Assembly: GCF_963676685.1 (NCBI RefSeq)
Contig: NC_092345.1
Coordinates: 72,963,960-73,027,959 of the forward strand
Direction: 5' to 3'
DNA length: 64,000 bases
Source: Mytilus edulis
Taxonomy: Eukaryota; Mollusca; Bivalvia; Mytilida; Mytilidae
How positions within the stretch are numbered: position 1 is the first letter of the stretch; every line of letters starts with the position of its first letter. This document shows, piece after piece, positions 28,201 to 40,200 of this stretch. A program made the translations under genes and the position numbers. The notes below the pieces were generated by a model. The model was not told the origin of the DNA, did no database searches, and saw only the letters and a program-made list of their open reading frames with translations.

Positions 28201-31200
28201 AAGCAAGATTCATATTCATATCACTATAGCATTTTCTCGTTCTGAATATGCATTCAATTTGCAACTGGATATTAATCAGCGGTCCATTCATTATATAAAC
28301 ATTCCTTAAAATATCTGGGATGAAATAAATTTAGAATTGATGATCATATCACCATATATAAAGATAACATGGGCTGAAATATCATATCACCTTGTCAAAA
28401 TAGACTGAAATTTCCATTAATTCTAGTTTAACATATTCAGATGGGTTGTTATACATTTTGAAATGTAAATATACCGTACTTAATATAGATTTTAACATAC
28501 CACATATAAATATGTTAATTTTTAATAATAAATGTCTGAATGGTTTTACACTAGTAATTTTTTAGGCCCTTTATAGCTTGCTGTTTGGTGTGAGCCAAGG
28601 CTCCAAGTTGAAGGCCATACCTTGACCTATAATGGTTTACTTTTATAAATTGTACTTGGATGGAGAGTTGTCTCATTGGCACTCATACCACATCTTCCTA
28701 TATTTATCTGTTATTATTGTTCTTTGATTATTAATTTTTGTAATGCCAATTTTCCTTCCATTTGCTTATACAAGTAAGAGAATTTACGATAAATGAATTG
28801 AAACAGCTGGCCATGTGTTACGAGTTAAAAGTTACCATTGTATTAACCAATAAAAAACTGTCATTTTAGGAAATAAGTCTGATAAAACATCACATATAGT
28901 TTATAATTCATTGTATGAATGTTGTTTTTCAGTAACATAATATCAGGTTCTCCTGTAGCCAAATCTTCACCAAAAAAGGAAAAAGATAATAGAAATATTG
29001 GTATGGATGAATTAGATGGAACTACAGGTATGTTTTATATTTATTTTCTACTCTTTCTGCTTAAAGACTAAATTTTCTTCCAATGGTGGAAGACTGGACT
29101 GTACTGTAGATTGTTAGATTGGACTATTCTTTATGGTGTGAGAGGCATCTTCTTCCCTGTGATGATGACTTGACCTTCTTCTTTGGTTGATGGAACGGAT
29201 TTTTTATTCCAATAGATTCAACTCTCTTAGGGTTAAATACTTGTCTTTCTCTTTTCAAGTTTTTATTCTTGGATTCATTTCTCTTTTCAAGTTTTTATTC
29301 TTGGATTCAACTTACACTCTCATGGGTTGGACATCTCTTTAGAATAAAATTAGTTTCTTCTAGGGGGGAAGGACTGGTTAATTATACGACTACAAAAAAA
29401 ATTTGGGAATCGTATAATGGTATGATGTCGTCATCTTCGTCCGAAGACACATTTGGTTTCCAGACAATAACTTTAGTTTAAGTTAATGGATCTCTATGAA
29501 ATTTTCAAGAGGGTTTTAACCGTTTAGGAATTAGGAGCCCACAAAAGGGGCCCAAAACAAGCATTTTTCTACTTTAAGGATTATTACTTGTGTATAAGTA
29601 TTTCAATTGTTAAAACTCTCTTTAGAATAAAATTAGTTTCTTCTAGGGGGGAAGGACTGGTTAATTATACGACTACAAAAAAAATTTGGGAATCGTATAA
29701 TGGTATGATGTCGTCATCTTCGTCCGAAGACACATTTGGTTTCCAGACAATAACTTTAGTTTAAGTTAATGGATCTCTATGAAATTTTCAAGAGGGTTTT
29801 AACCGTTTAGGAATTAGGAGCCCACAAAAGGGGCCCAAAACAAGCATTTTTCTACTTTAAGGATTATTACTTGTGTATAAGTATTTCAATTGTTAAAACT
29901 GTACAAACAATGTTGGCAGCTAAAAAGCCTGGAGCTAAAGAATCTTCACAAGAAAAACCACCAAAGCAGAACAAACGAACTCATTCAGATGTAGCAGATG
30001 AAAGTTTGGAATGTACTGATAGTATGACTAGTATTCAAACTACTCTTAGTGAAATCAAAAAGGCCCTTCAGGTAACAGTTACTAAAGATGATTTAAGTAG
30101 TGCAATTAATTGTTTGGTTCAACAAAAAGACTTAAAAGATATTGTTACCAACATTGTTAAACAGTTATTATTAACTTTTGAAAAGAATTTGTCAGAGAAA
30201 ATTGAAGCAAAAGTAAGGGAGACAACTGGAAAGTTAAAAGATCAGATGGATTCTCTGATGATAGACAATGAAAACCTGAGAGAACGTGTGAGGGCAAAAG
30301 ATAAATCTATAGAGAAATTAGAGGAACAAGTAAGTGATAACAACAATAGAGCAATTGATGCCATAAAGCTTGGAAACTATAATGAACAGTATAGTAGAAA
30401 GCATAACATCAGAATGCTTAACTACCCAGAAAGGCCCCATGAGGTATTGAGAGATGAGTTTGTTAAGATGGTAAACAAAGAGTTGAAGGTAGATATTAAA
30501 CCTGATGATGTACAGGCAATACACAGAATTCCAGGGAAAGAGGGACACATAAAACCTATCATTGTTAAAGTGCGCAATACTGAACTGAAAATTAAAATTA
30601 TGAGACAGAAGAGAGGACTAAAAAATGACATCAAGTTCCATGATGATATTACACAGCGTAACCTAGGACTTATGACAAGATTAAAAAATGGTGAACTTTT
30701 TGAAAACGTCTGGTTCTATAATTGCAATGTCTATGCCAAGCAACAGGATGGAAGTAGAATTAGATTTGACTTGTTTGACAATATTGAACAAAAACTGAAA
30801 AACAAAAACAAAAAAGGTCATTAGACATTCATTTCTTTATTTGATACATTGCTTAATATTTCATCACTGTAAAAAATTTGAAAGATAGTAATACAATTAA
30901 AAAAATCTGGGCTGTGCATTATTATCAATCTATTTACTTATGTGACTCTCTCTGAATTTGATTTAAATAATTTTAATTCACATTTGATTCAAAGTACTTT
31001 TTTTTTTATATAATTCTATTTATTTTGTTTTTGTGAACCCTCCTTAATTTGAAGATAAATGTATATTTATTAAAGGGAGATAACTCAAATTATTTTACAA
31101 ATCAAAGGGAGATAACAAAAATCTTTTATTCTTTTTACTTGTCATGAATCTCTCAACTAAATATACTAATTAATACATTGTCTTTAGAATACAACTGGCC

Positions 31201-34200
31201 CGAGACCACAATTAATTCCTCTATTAGTTCTTTATAATGTTTTGTCTCATTAAAAAAAATTGACCTATTCTTTTTGGCAGATCTTTTGTGTGTGTAATGT
31301 ACAGTACAAGTCCAAAAATATGTCCAAGTTTCAGAAAAATTGCACATATACAACTTACAAATTTAGCCAATACACATCCATACCCCTATGGACAAGTCAA
31401 GAGATGTTCCGAAAACTGTAAATATCACCTTTTTGCACCTGACCTAATCACTCTTTCCATATCAAAATCAGTTAAAATTAAACATCTAAAAATTTATTTC
31501 ACCTCTCTTCTTTCATTTCCACCTTATAAAAGCTAAGAAATGTTTGAGAAAAGGAAAGAAAAAAATTTAAGAAGAAATACACTTTAATTAAAGGGAACTA
31601 TATTCGTGAACAACGAAAAGTGGGGTCATTAATTGTGGTCTTGGGCCTATTAGACCCTTTTTCTTCAATATAATGCCCCAAAAAATGGCACGCATTAAGT
31701 TTATTCTATATCCAACTAGCATACCAAATATCAAATCAATCCGACAAGTTTTATGGCAGTTCTGATAGTTTTAATAACACTACCCTCAGGTTGATAATTG
31801 TAGGTATTTTCTGGCTTGAAATTATAAAAACATGAAACTACTAGGAAAAGTAAAAGTTTAATAACTTTCTTGTTAAACATGATATCTTAAAAAAGTAAAA
31901 TGTCTATAGTAGCTAAATGGTTATATTTCTAGAATCTGAAAGAAAATTTATAAAAAAATATGTTTTTTCAATTGAAATTAATTTTTTTTAAAATTTTTTT
32001 TTTTAATTTAGCTAACATACCAACACTAGATATAAAAAAATCCATTTAAAATATTTAAAAAGAAAATTTACATTCAAAACTTATCTTAAAAAATTGCTTA
32101 TCTTATCTGTAATAAGTAAAATATAACATAAACACTAATTAGTCATAGTTCACAGGTACTTGGCCTATTTACCTGAGGTACCAATATTCAAGTGTAACAT
32201 CAGGTCAGATTACATGTAAAGACAATTTCAAACTTGTGTAATTTCTTTATTCCTTGAAATATTCCTCTAAAATAAACTTTTTAGTGAAGTTTTCTGTTTT
32301 GTTTATCCTTATAGATAAAAAGAATTTAATTTTCTAACAGATTTCTGTAAAAAAAAACAGTTATTAAAAATTATCCTGAATTTTGAGAAATAAATTATCT
32401 AAAACATTAATAAAAAAAATAAATATGCTTCTTTGTTCAATTAATCTCTTAATAAATGATTAAGTAACCTATTTCAATAGATTTGGATAAAACAATCTTT
32501 ATCTGGACCCCTAATAGTACATTAATTGGCTTAGTTGGATACTGCTAAGAAAACTCTGTTAATTCAAAGTTGCCTCTGAAGGTGGTCTCTTGAAATCCAT
32601 GTCACAGACTGCATCAAAAGAAAACATGTACATCAAAGCAGATATCATACAGTGCTTGATTATAAATATAAGGATGTCCAAAGTTTATGCTATCAGTCCA
32701 AGTTGTGATATTACGGATCCAGTTAAATTTTTAAAATGTTCACTAAAGGTTATACCCCATACAGCAAAGGCAAGAAGAGGTCAAAGAAAGACAACTCTCC
32801 AAGAAATCCTGGATGGTTCCCTGTAGGCACAAGTGGTAGAAGCAGAAGCCGGACGCCAATACAGATCCCTGATTCAGCTAGTGCAAGTACTTCCTACGTG
32901 CGGCAAACTTTACAATCTCCTGACTGTGAAAAGGCTACTGGTCACATCTGTACTCTTCGACCGCAAGCGAATGCTAACCTGAAAATAGAAGAAAACAACG
33001 CATTACATTCTGGTATGAGATTGATAGACAGTGAACTGACAACCAGCTTGATCAACACTACTTATGATAAACATAAAGTGGAGTCACCATCCTGTCCTAG
33101 GATGAATGTGGACTATCATGAACAGAAAAAGTGGGGAACTTGCTGGCAGTATACCCTGAAATGCAAAACCTGTGGTTTTATTGGAGACAGAATGAAGATG
33201 TATAAAGAAATAGCTAATGGCAAACCAGGACCCAACCCAGGACAACCAAATGTAGCCCTTGCATCTGCTTTGCAGGATTGCCCAATTGGTAATACCACGG
33301 TGCAGCAACTACTTGCAGGAGTTGACACACCACCACCATGCCGAAGCAGTATGCAACGCACATCTAACAGAGTAGCAGCTGAAATGGTCAATCTCAACAA
33401 AACAGACATGGCACAGAAACTTGAACTAGTAAAAGAAGAGAACAGAAAGAGAGGTGTACCAGAAAATGAAATCAACATAACTGTGGATGCTAGATACAAC
33501 AGCAATACAATTGTTAGTAAAAAGAAGCCGGGTCAGAATGCCACTCAAGCATTCGCACTTGGTATTGAAACAATGACAGACAGAAAGTTTATTGTAGCTG
33601 CAGTTGTGCAGAACAAGATGTGCTGGAGAGGGGCTTGGCTTAGAGGGAAAGGCTTTCCAATAGAATGTCCTGGTCATGAAGAATGTACTTCAAATTTATA
33701 CAGAGCTGCTGCCCTGTCAGAGTATGAGCTGGGAAAAGAGATGGGGAACCAGCTAGGACTACAGAAATTTCTTGTACGGTATGTGACCACAGATGGAGAT
33801 GGACGTTCAGCTAGAGGTATTGAAGATGCTATTAAAGCTCTGGAACCAATGTGGGAGGTAGAAAGACTAGCAGATCCAGTACATTTGGGGCAGTCTCAAT
33901 TCAGGGCCTCTAATCGTGCTCAATACAGTGCGGGAATGTTCCATGGTAAAACAAAAGAAGAAAATAGACAACTAAAGACAGTGTTTAGCAAAGATATTAA
34001 GTGCAGATGCTCCATGATAATTAATAAACTGATGGAAAAGTACGACAAAAACATTCACGATATGAGTAAAGACTTACCAAAAGTTCTAGATGCAACTCTT
34101 CGCTGCTATGATGGTGACTGCACCCTGTGTCAGGAACATTCCATTGTCTGCAAAGGTGATGCTGCACTTAACTGGTGGAGTCGTTCCCATTACTTGTCCA

Positions 34201-37200
34201 CATACCAAATCACTGCCCTGCAAATGGATAAAACAGACAAATTTTTACTACAAGAAATCCTGAAAATGAAACTAACAAAAGCAGCTGTTAAAAGTATGAA
34301 ACTGTATGATAATACAAATAAAAATGAAGGAGTTCACAGAGCAATGAGTGTAAATTTGCCAAAAAATGTAATTTACTCCAAAAATATGGAAGGACGACTT
34401 GCCTCAGGAGTGCATCGAAATAACAATATGCCAGGAACTTCAACCCAACTGAAATGTAAGAATTTAGGAGTAGACCTTTCAACTAGAAGTCAACTTTACC
34501 TGAAGAAAATGGACACCAACTTCAAATACAGTCAGGATTATGAACTGAGACCAGCAGTTCAAGAAAGGAGATTACAGCAGAGTGCAGAAAAGTTAGCCGA
34601 ACACAAAACATGGAGGGAAATGAATAAAAAGCACGATTATTACTGCAAAGACCAATTAGATCCACAACCTGCCTTACATTTCCAGGACCATGACAGCTAC
34701 TGTAAACCGAAGCTCAATCCAAGACCTGCTGCTGACTGAGATACCAGCTGATCCACCTAAAGACCAACAGCAAACAGAATCATAAAAGGTCCTTTTAAGG
34801 GCCACACAAATATTAAAAAAAGAATCTGAATTTGTTGTACATCAGTCTTGAAATTTCTTTTCTTTTTCTCCCTCATTTCAATTTTTTTGCCAGCCCTTCC
34901 CTTGGATAGTTATAAAAATAAATGTACCCAATTAATATTTTACCCAAATTATTATTATCCATTTTCAACTCCACTCTACAGGGAGGGAGGGGTTCTGGGT
35001 GGCCCAAGCAGGAACAGGTTGAAACGCATGACTGTCGGCTGTTGTTGAAGCCATGAGGTTCCAACGACAGATGCCCGACAGTAATACATTTAGAATTGTG
35101 GCACAGGTGCGAAACATCATAAGATTTATCAATAAAAATATTCTGATGATGCACCATGTAGGCAAGCCTGTGCACATGCATTTGTCTCCACCCTCTGGCA
35201 TCTGGAAATTTACAATTTATAACCCCATATTTGCCATTAGGTGTACATAAACCTGTCCAAATTTGACACTGCCCATTATAGCCAGGTGCAGAGCTATCAT
35301 TCAGTTTTTGTCTATATTTTTGTAAAAATGCATCCATTTTGAAGATATTGTTTTAGAAAGACATAAGAGTAGTAATATATTCTAAAAATAAAAAGGGGTC
35401 CAACAGAATTGACAGAAAGGGCTGAAACAGGGGTCAAAGGTTTTTCAGTGCATCAAAATGGCCAAAAATACCCCCAAAGTGCCCATTATCCCAGAATCAT
35501 GATATATATAAGTTAAAAATACAATAATCAACTAGTATTTATCATTTGAAGTGACTTTCTGCCAATAAAGTTGGTCAATTCTTTATTTTCAAGATTTTGG
35601 GAATCAGCCTCTTAGGCCCGAGACCACAATTAATTCCTCTATTAGTTCTTTATAATGTTTTGTCTCATTAAAAAAAATTGACCTATTCTTTTTGGCAGAT
35701 CTTTTGTGTGTGTAATGTACAGTACAAGTCCAAAAATATGTCCAAGTTTCAGAAAAATTGCACATATACAACTTACAAATTTAGCCAATACACATCCATA
35801 CCCCTATGGACAAGTCAAGAGATGTTCCGAAAACTGTAAATATCACCTTTTTGCACCTGACCTAATCACTCTTTCCATATCAAAATCAGTTAAAATTAAA
35901 CATCTAAAAATTTATTTCACCTCTCTTCTTTCATTTCCACCTTATAAAAGCTAAGAAATGTTTGAGAAAAGGAAAGAAAAAAATTTAAGAAGAAATACAC
36001 TTTAATTAAAGGGAACTATATTCGTGAACAACGAAAAGTGGGGTCATTAATTGTGGTCTTGGGCCAACTATCTTTATATCGTAAATAATTAAAATGCCAT
36101 ACTGTAAATGAAATTTTGTTGTACAAAAATGACTTTACAGGTACCTATGCCAAAGTGTCATCTTATTGTTGAATGTGTGTATGATTGTATAAACTATGAT
36201 TGTGTATTTGTTTTTAAGTTACAATGTATCTGCTCAATTTTGAAATTTTGTTTTGTTTTATATGACAATGGATAATATTGTAACAGTGTTGTCTATGAAT
36301 GTAAGGGGTCTTTTTTCTAATTCAAAAAAGAGAACAGATGTTTTTGATTGGGCGAAGGGCAAAAATGCTTCAGTAATTTGCTTTCAAGAAACCCATAGTA
36401 ATAAAGATATTGAAAAAAAATGGGAAGAGGAATGGGGAAATAAATGTTTTTTCAGTCATCATAGTAACAAAAGTGCAGGTGTCAGTATTATGTTTAAAAT
36501 GGGTCTTGATTTTGAAGTGCATAATTCTATTATTGATATAGATGGTCGTTATATTATTTTAGATTTATCCTTGTCAAGTCAACGCATTACTTTTGTTTGT
36601 TTGTATGGATTTAATACTGATGAACCTTCATTTTTTAATGAAATATATAAGAAAATGGCAACATTTTCAAATACTAGCTTTTTATTATGTGGGGACTGGA
36701 ATGTTGTACAAGATACAAACATAGACACTTACAATATTATTCATAATAGAAACCCAAACTCACGAAAAAAGATTGAAGAAATAGTAGAAAGTCTTGAGTT
36801 ATTAGATCCTTGGCGGACTTGTTATCCAAACGATAGAAAATATACATGGCGTCAATGCTCACCCATAAAACAAAGTCGGCTTGATTTTTTTCTAGTCACA
36901 GAGGATCTGTTTTCACTCATGAAAAATACTAGCATTATTCCTGGGTATAAGACAGATCATTCTGCTATTACTTTCACCTTTTCTGCCAGTTTAGCAAAGC
37001 GGGGAAAGGGATATTGGAAATTTAACTCCCAACTGTTACGAGATTTAGACTATATCAAAAAAGTTAAAACATGTATAAATGAGAGTATTTTAGAATATTA
37101 TGAATCAGGCAACATAGACGATCCTTTAAATGTTAAACTCTCATGCAATGATCAAGTATTTTTTGAGTTGATAAAAATGAAAATTAGATCTTTGACTATT

Positions 37201-40200
37201 GGTTACAGTATTCAAAAAGCGAGAGAGGAAAAAGCTGCAACACTTTTACTTGAAAATGACATTCAAAATTTGGAAAATTGTATGAACATATCTCCTGATG
37301 GTCAAATTCATGCAGCTTTAAACCAGAAAAAGTTAGAATTAGAAAATATTAGAGAGAAAAAAATTGAAGGTGTTTTTTTAAGATCCCACGCTAACTGGCA
37401 AGAGAATGGGGAAAAGTGTTCAGAGTTTTTTTGTAAATTGGAAAAGAAAAATTTTATTAAAAAAACGATAACTGAGCTCATAGACGAAAAAGGAAAACAT
37501 ATCTCAGATCAATCTAGAGTTTTACAAGAAGAAATGAATTTTTTTAAAACATTATACTCAAGTAAAAATCTGGAATGTGATGATGAATCCTTTTTCAAGC
37601 ACAATGTTAAACTCACAGAAGATGAGAAGGATTTGTGTGAGGGTAATATTTCTTTTAAAGAATGTGCAGAATCACTTAAATCTATGTCAAATGGAAAGAG
37701 TCCAGGCTCAGATGGGTATACTGTAGAATTTTACAAAGTCTTTTGGCGAGATATTGGACCTTTTCTTTTTAGATCGTTACATTTTGGCTATGAAAATGGG
37801 GAATTTTCTAAATTTCAGTATCAAAGTGTCATTACATGTATTCCAAAAGAAGATAAAGATAGACGTTATTTAGCTAATTGGCGCCCAATTAGCCTTATGA
37901 ATACTGACACCAAGATTGCTTCTGCTGTGATTGCTAATAGAATAAAACCTGTTTTACCATCTATTATCAGTGACTATCAGAAAGGCTTTATAAAGGATAG
38001 ATTTATGGGTGAGAATACACGTTTATTGTATGATTTGATGCACTATTTAGAAAAACATAACAAAACTGGTCTTTTACTACTAGTAGATTTTGAAAAGGCT
38101 TTTGACTCTATTGAATGGTCTTTTTTGAAAAAAGCATTGAAGAGTTTCAATTTTGGACCATCTATATGCAAATGGTTTGAAGTATTTTATTTGAAAGCAT
38201 CAAGTTGTGTTATAAATAATGGCCATCTTTCAAGCTTCTTTAATTTGGAGAGAAGCTGTAGACAAGGTGACCCTCTCTCCCCTTACCTTTTTATTATAGG
38301 CGTTGAGCTACTTTCTATGAAAATAAGGTCAAACCCCAAAATAAAGGGAACTTTTGTTCATGAAAATGAATCCCTTTTGAGTCAATATGCTGATGACACT
38401 TTCCTTGTTTTAGATGGAACTGAAACCTCTTTGAGAGAGACTTTAAATTGTTTTGACTCTTTCCAAAAAGTATCTGGGTTAAAAATTAATTCTTCTAAAA
38501 CTAAAGCTGTGTGGGTTGGGAATAAAAAGTATTCAGATCTGATTCTTTGTCCTGATTTAAAACTTCAGTGGTGCTCTTCAAATTTTAAGCTTTTGGGAAT
38601 TGAATTCTCTTTAGATCTTGACAGTATGCCAGAAATTAATTTCTCCAAAAAGATAAAGGAAGTGTCAGGCATTCTTAAGAGTTGGCAACATAGAAAATTA
38701 ACCCTAATGGGAAAGATTACTGTTATTAAGACTTTGGCACTTCCAAAATTAATTCACCTGTTGACTGCACTACCCAACTTGCCAGAGTCAAAATTAAATG
38801 AATTGAATACTTTATTCTTTCAATTCATATGGAATGGAAAACCTGATCGAATTAGACGAAGTACTTTAATTGGAGATATTCCACAAGGAGGTTTAAATAT
38901 GATTAATATCCATTATTTTAATATATACCTTAAGATTGGCTGGATAAAGAGGTTTTCATCCAATTTATATGGTAGTTGGCAATCATTGTTATTAAAAAGC
39001 CTTGAACAGTATGGTGGAGAAAGAGTATTGCATTTTGAAAAGGAGAAACTCAGAGAAATCTCTGATAGTCTTAGTAATCCTTTTTGGAAGGATGTATTTT
39101 TTAGCTTTCATGTAGCAAGGCCTGCTACCAATATCTCTGTTCAAGATATTTTGTCATTAGATATTTTAAATTTTGCACCTCTAGTAGATTTTCCGTACTT
39201 TATTCAGTGGCAGAGAAGGGGAGTGCAGTCTTTGTTTGACCTTATTAACTTAGAGACTAAGGACTTTTGTAATTTTGATCAGATAGGACCAAGACTTCAA
39301 ACAAATAATTTTTTAAAATATTATGGTCTCATTGCAAAGATTCCGAAGTATATGAGAGAACATATTAAAGAAAACATTGCTCATGTAAATTTTGAAACTT
39401 TTAACTGTATTGATAATTTTTTGGAAAGATTATTGTGTAATAAAAAGGCAAAGTTTGTATACAAAGATCTTGTTGACAGAAATGTGCAACTGCCAACAGA
39501 AAAGTTCTTACAATGGGAGCAATTACTAGGTATTGAAATTGCAGATTGGTCAAAATATTATATTATTTTAAGAAAATCATGTAAAGACACTTATTTAGGG
39601 ACTTTTCAATACAAATTTTTACACAGAATAATTGCAACAAATACTTTCTTGTATAAAGTTAAACTTAAAGATTCAAAGCTTTGTACTTTTTGTAAGATTT
39701 CTGATGAAACCATGGAGCATTTATTCTATGAATGTTCAATAACACATTTTATATGGCAATCTTTTTCACAAAAATTGAAAAGATATTTTGTGAACTTTAC
39801 ATTATCTAAGAAGCATATTTTTCTTGGTCTTCAAAATGAGAGTTTACTGTTGAATTTGATCATTATTATTGCAAAGAACTATATATACAAATGTAAGTTG
39901 TATGAAAAGAAACCAAGTATTATAGGACTTTTAGCAAAAATAAGAAAATATCAGGAAAATGAACATTATATAGCAAAGAAAAATGGTACCACACCTTATT
40001 TTCAAAAATTCTGGGCCCCAGTAGATTACATTTTTACTGATTAGTAATAATTACTTTTGATTCAAATCATATAAAATAAAAAAAAAAATGAAACTTAATT
40101 TATAAAGAGCAGATCTTTACAAGGATAACATTTTTCTTTGCAATACACAAGTTGATATATATGTTTTGTTAATGCAATTGCGAGAATGTGTGTGTGTATG

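Larger units (their letters stand above)
31197..36065 (+). mobile_element. Composite-like DNA transposon: 451-bp direct terminal repeats, Mutator-like transposase, His-Cys-box endonuclease
   Basis: 4869 bp, flanked by AACT (31193-31196, 36066-36069). Terminal repeats 31197-31647 and 35615-36065 are 451 bp, same orientation, identical by eye. Each begins GGCCCGAGACCACAATTAAT and ends ATTAATTGTGGTCTTGGGCC, inverted repeats with one mismatch, so outer ends are also inverted repeats. AACT occurs outside the outer ends only (inner flanks TATT and CTTA), so the whole unit moved together. Cargo: a plus-strand transposase and a minus-strand nuclease. Inserted between the LINE ORFs. Confidence 0.93.

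Noticed and set aside
29871-29909. N-terminal extension of LINE ORF1 from the ATG at 29871
   Set aside because: These codons lie in host flank and target duplication, outside the LINE.
31288-31536. 82-codon ORF, also at 35706-35954
   Set aside because: Same ORF in both terminal repeats only because these are identical; no recognisable domain.
32590-32826. Small plus-strand ORF overlapping the transposase start
   Set aside because: Overlaps in another frame, no domain; could at most be leader sequence.
33084-33677. Minus-strand ORFs inside the transposase
   Set aside because: Antisense shadows of the coding strand.
31197-36065. LTR retrotransposon reading of the two identical direct repeats
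   Set aside because: No TG...CA ends, no primer-binding site or polypurine tract seen, no gag/pol; the inner protein has DDE Mutator-like motifs and the ends are inverted repeats.
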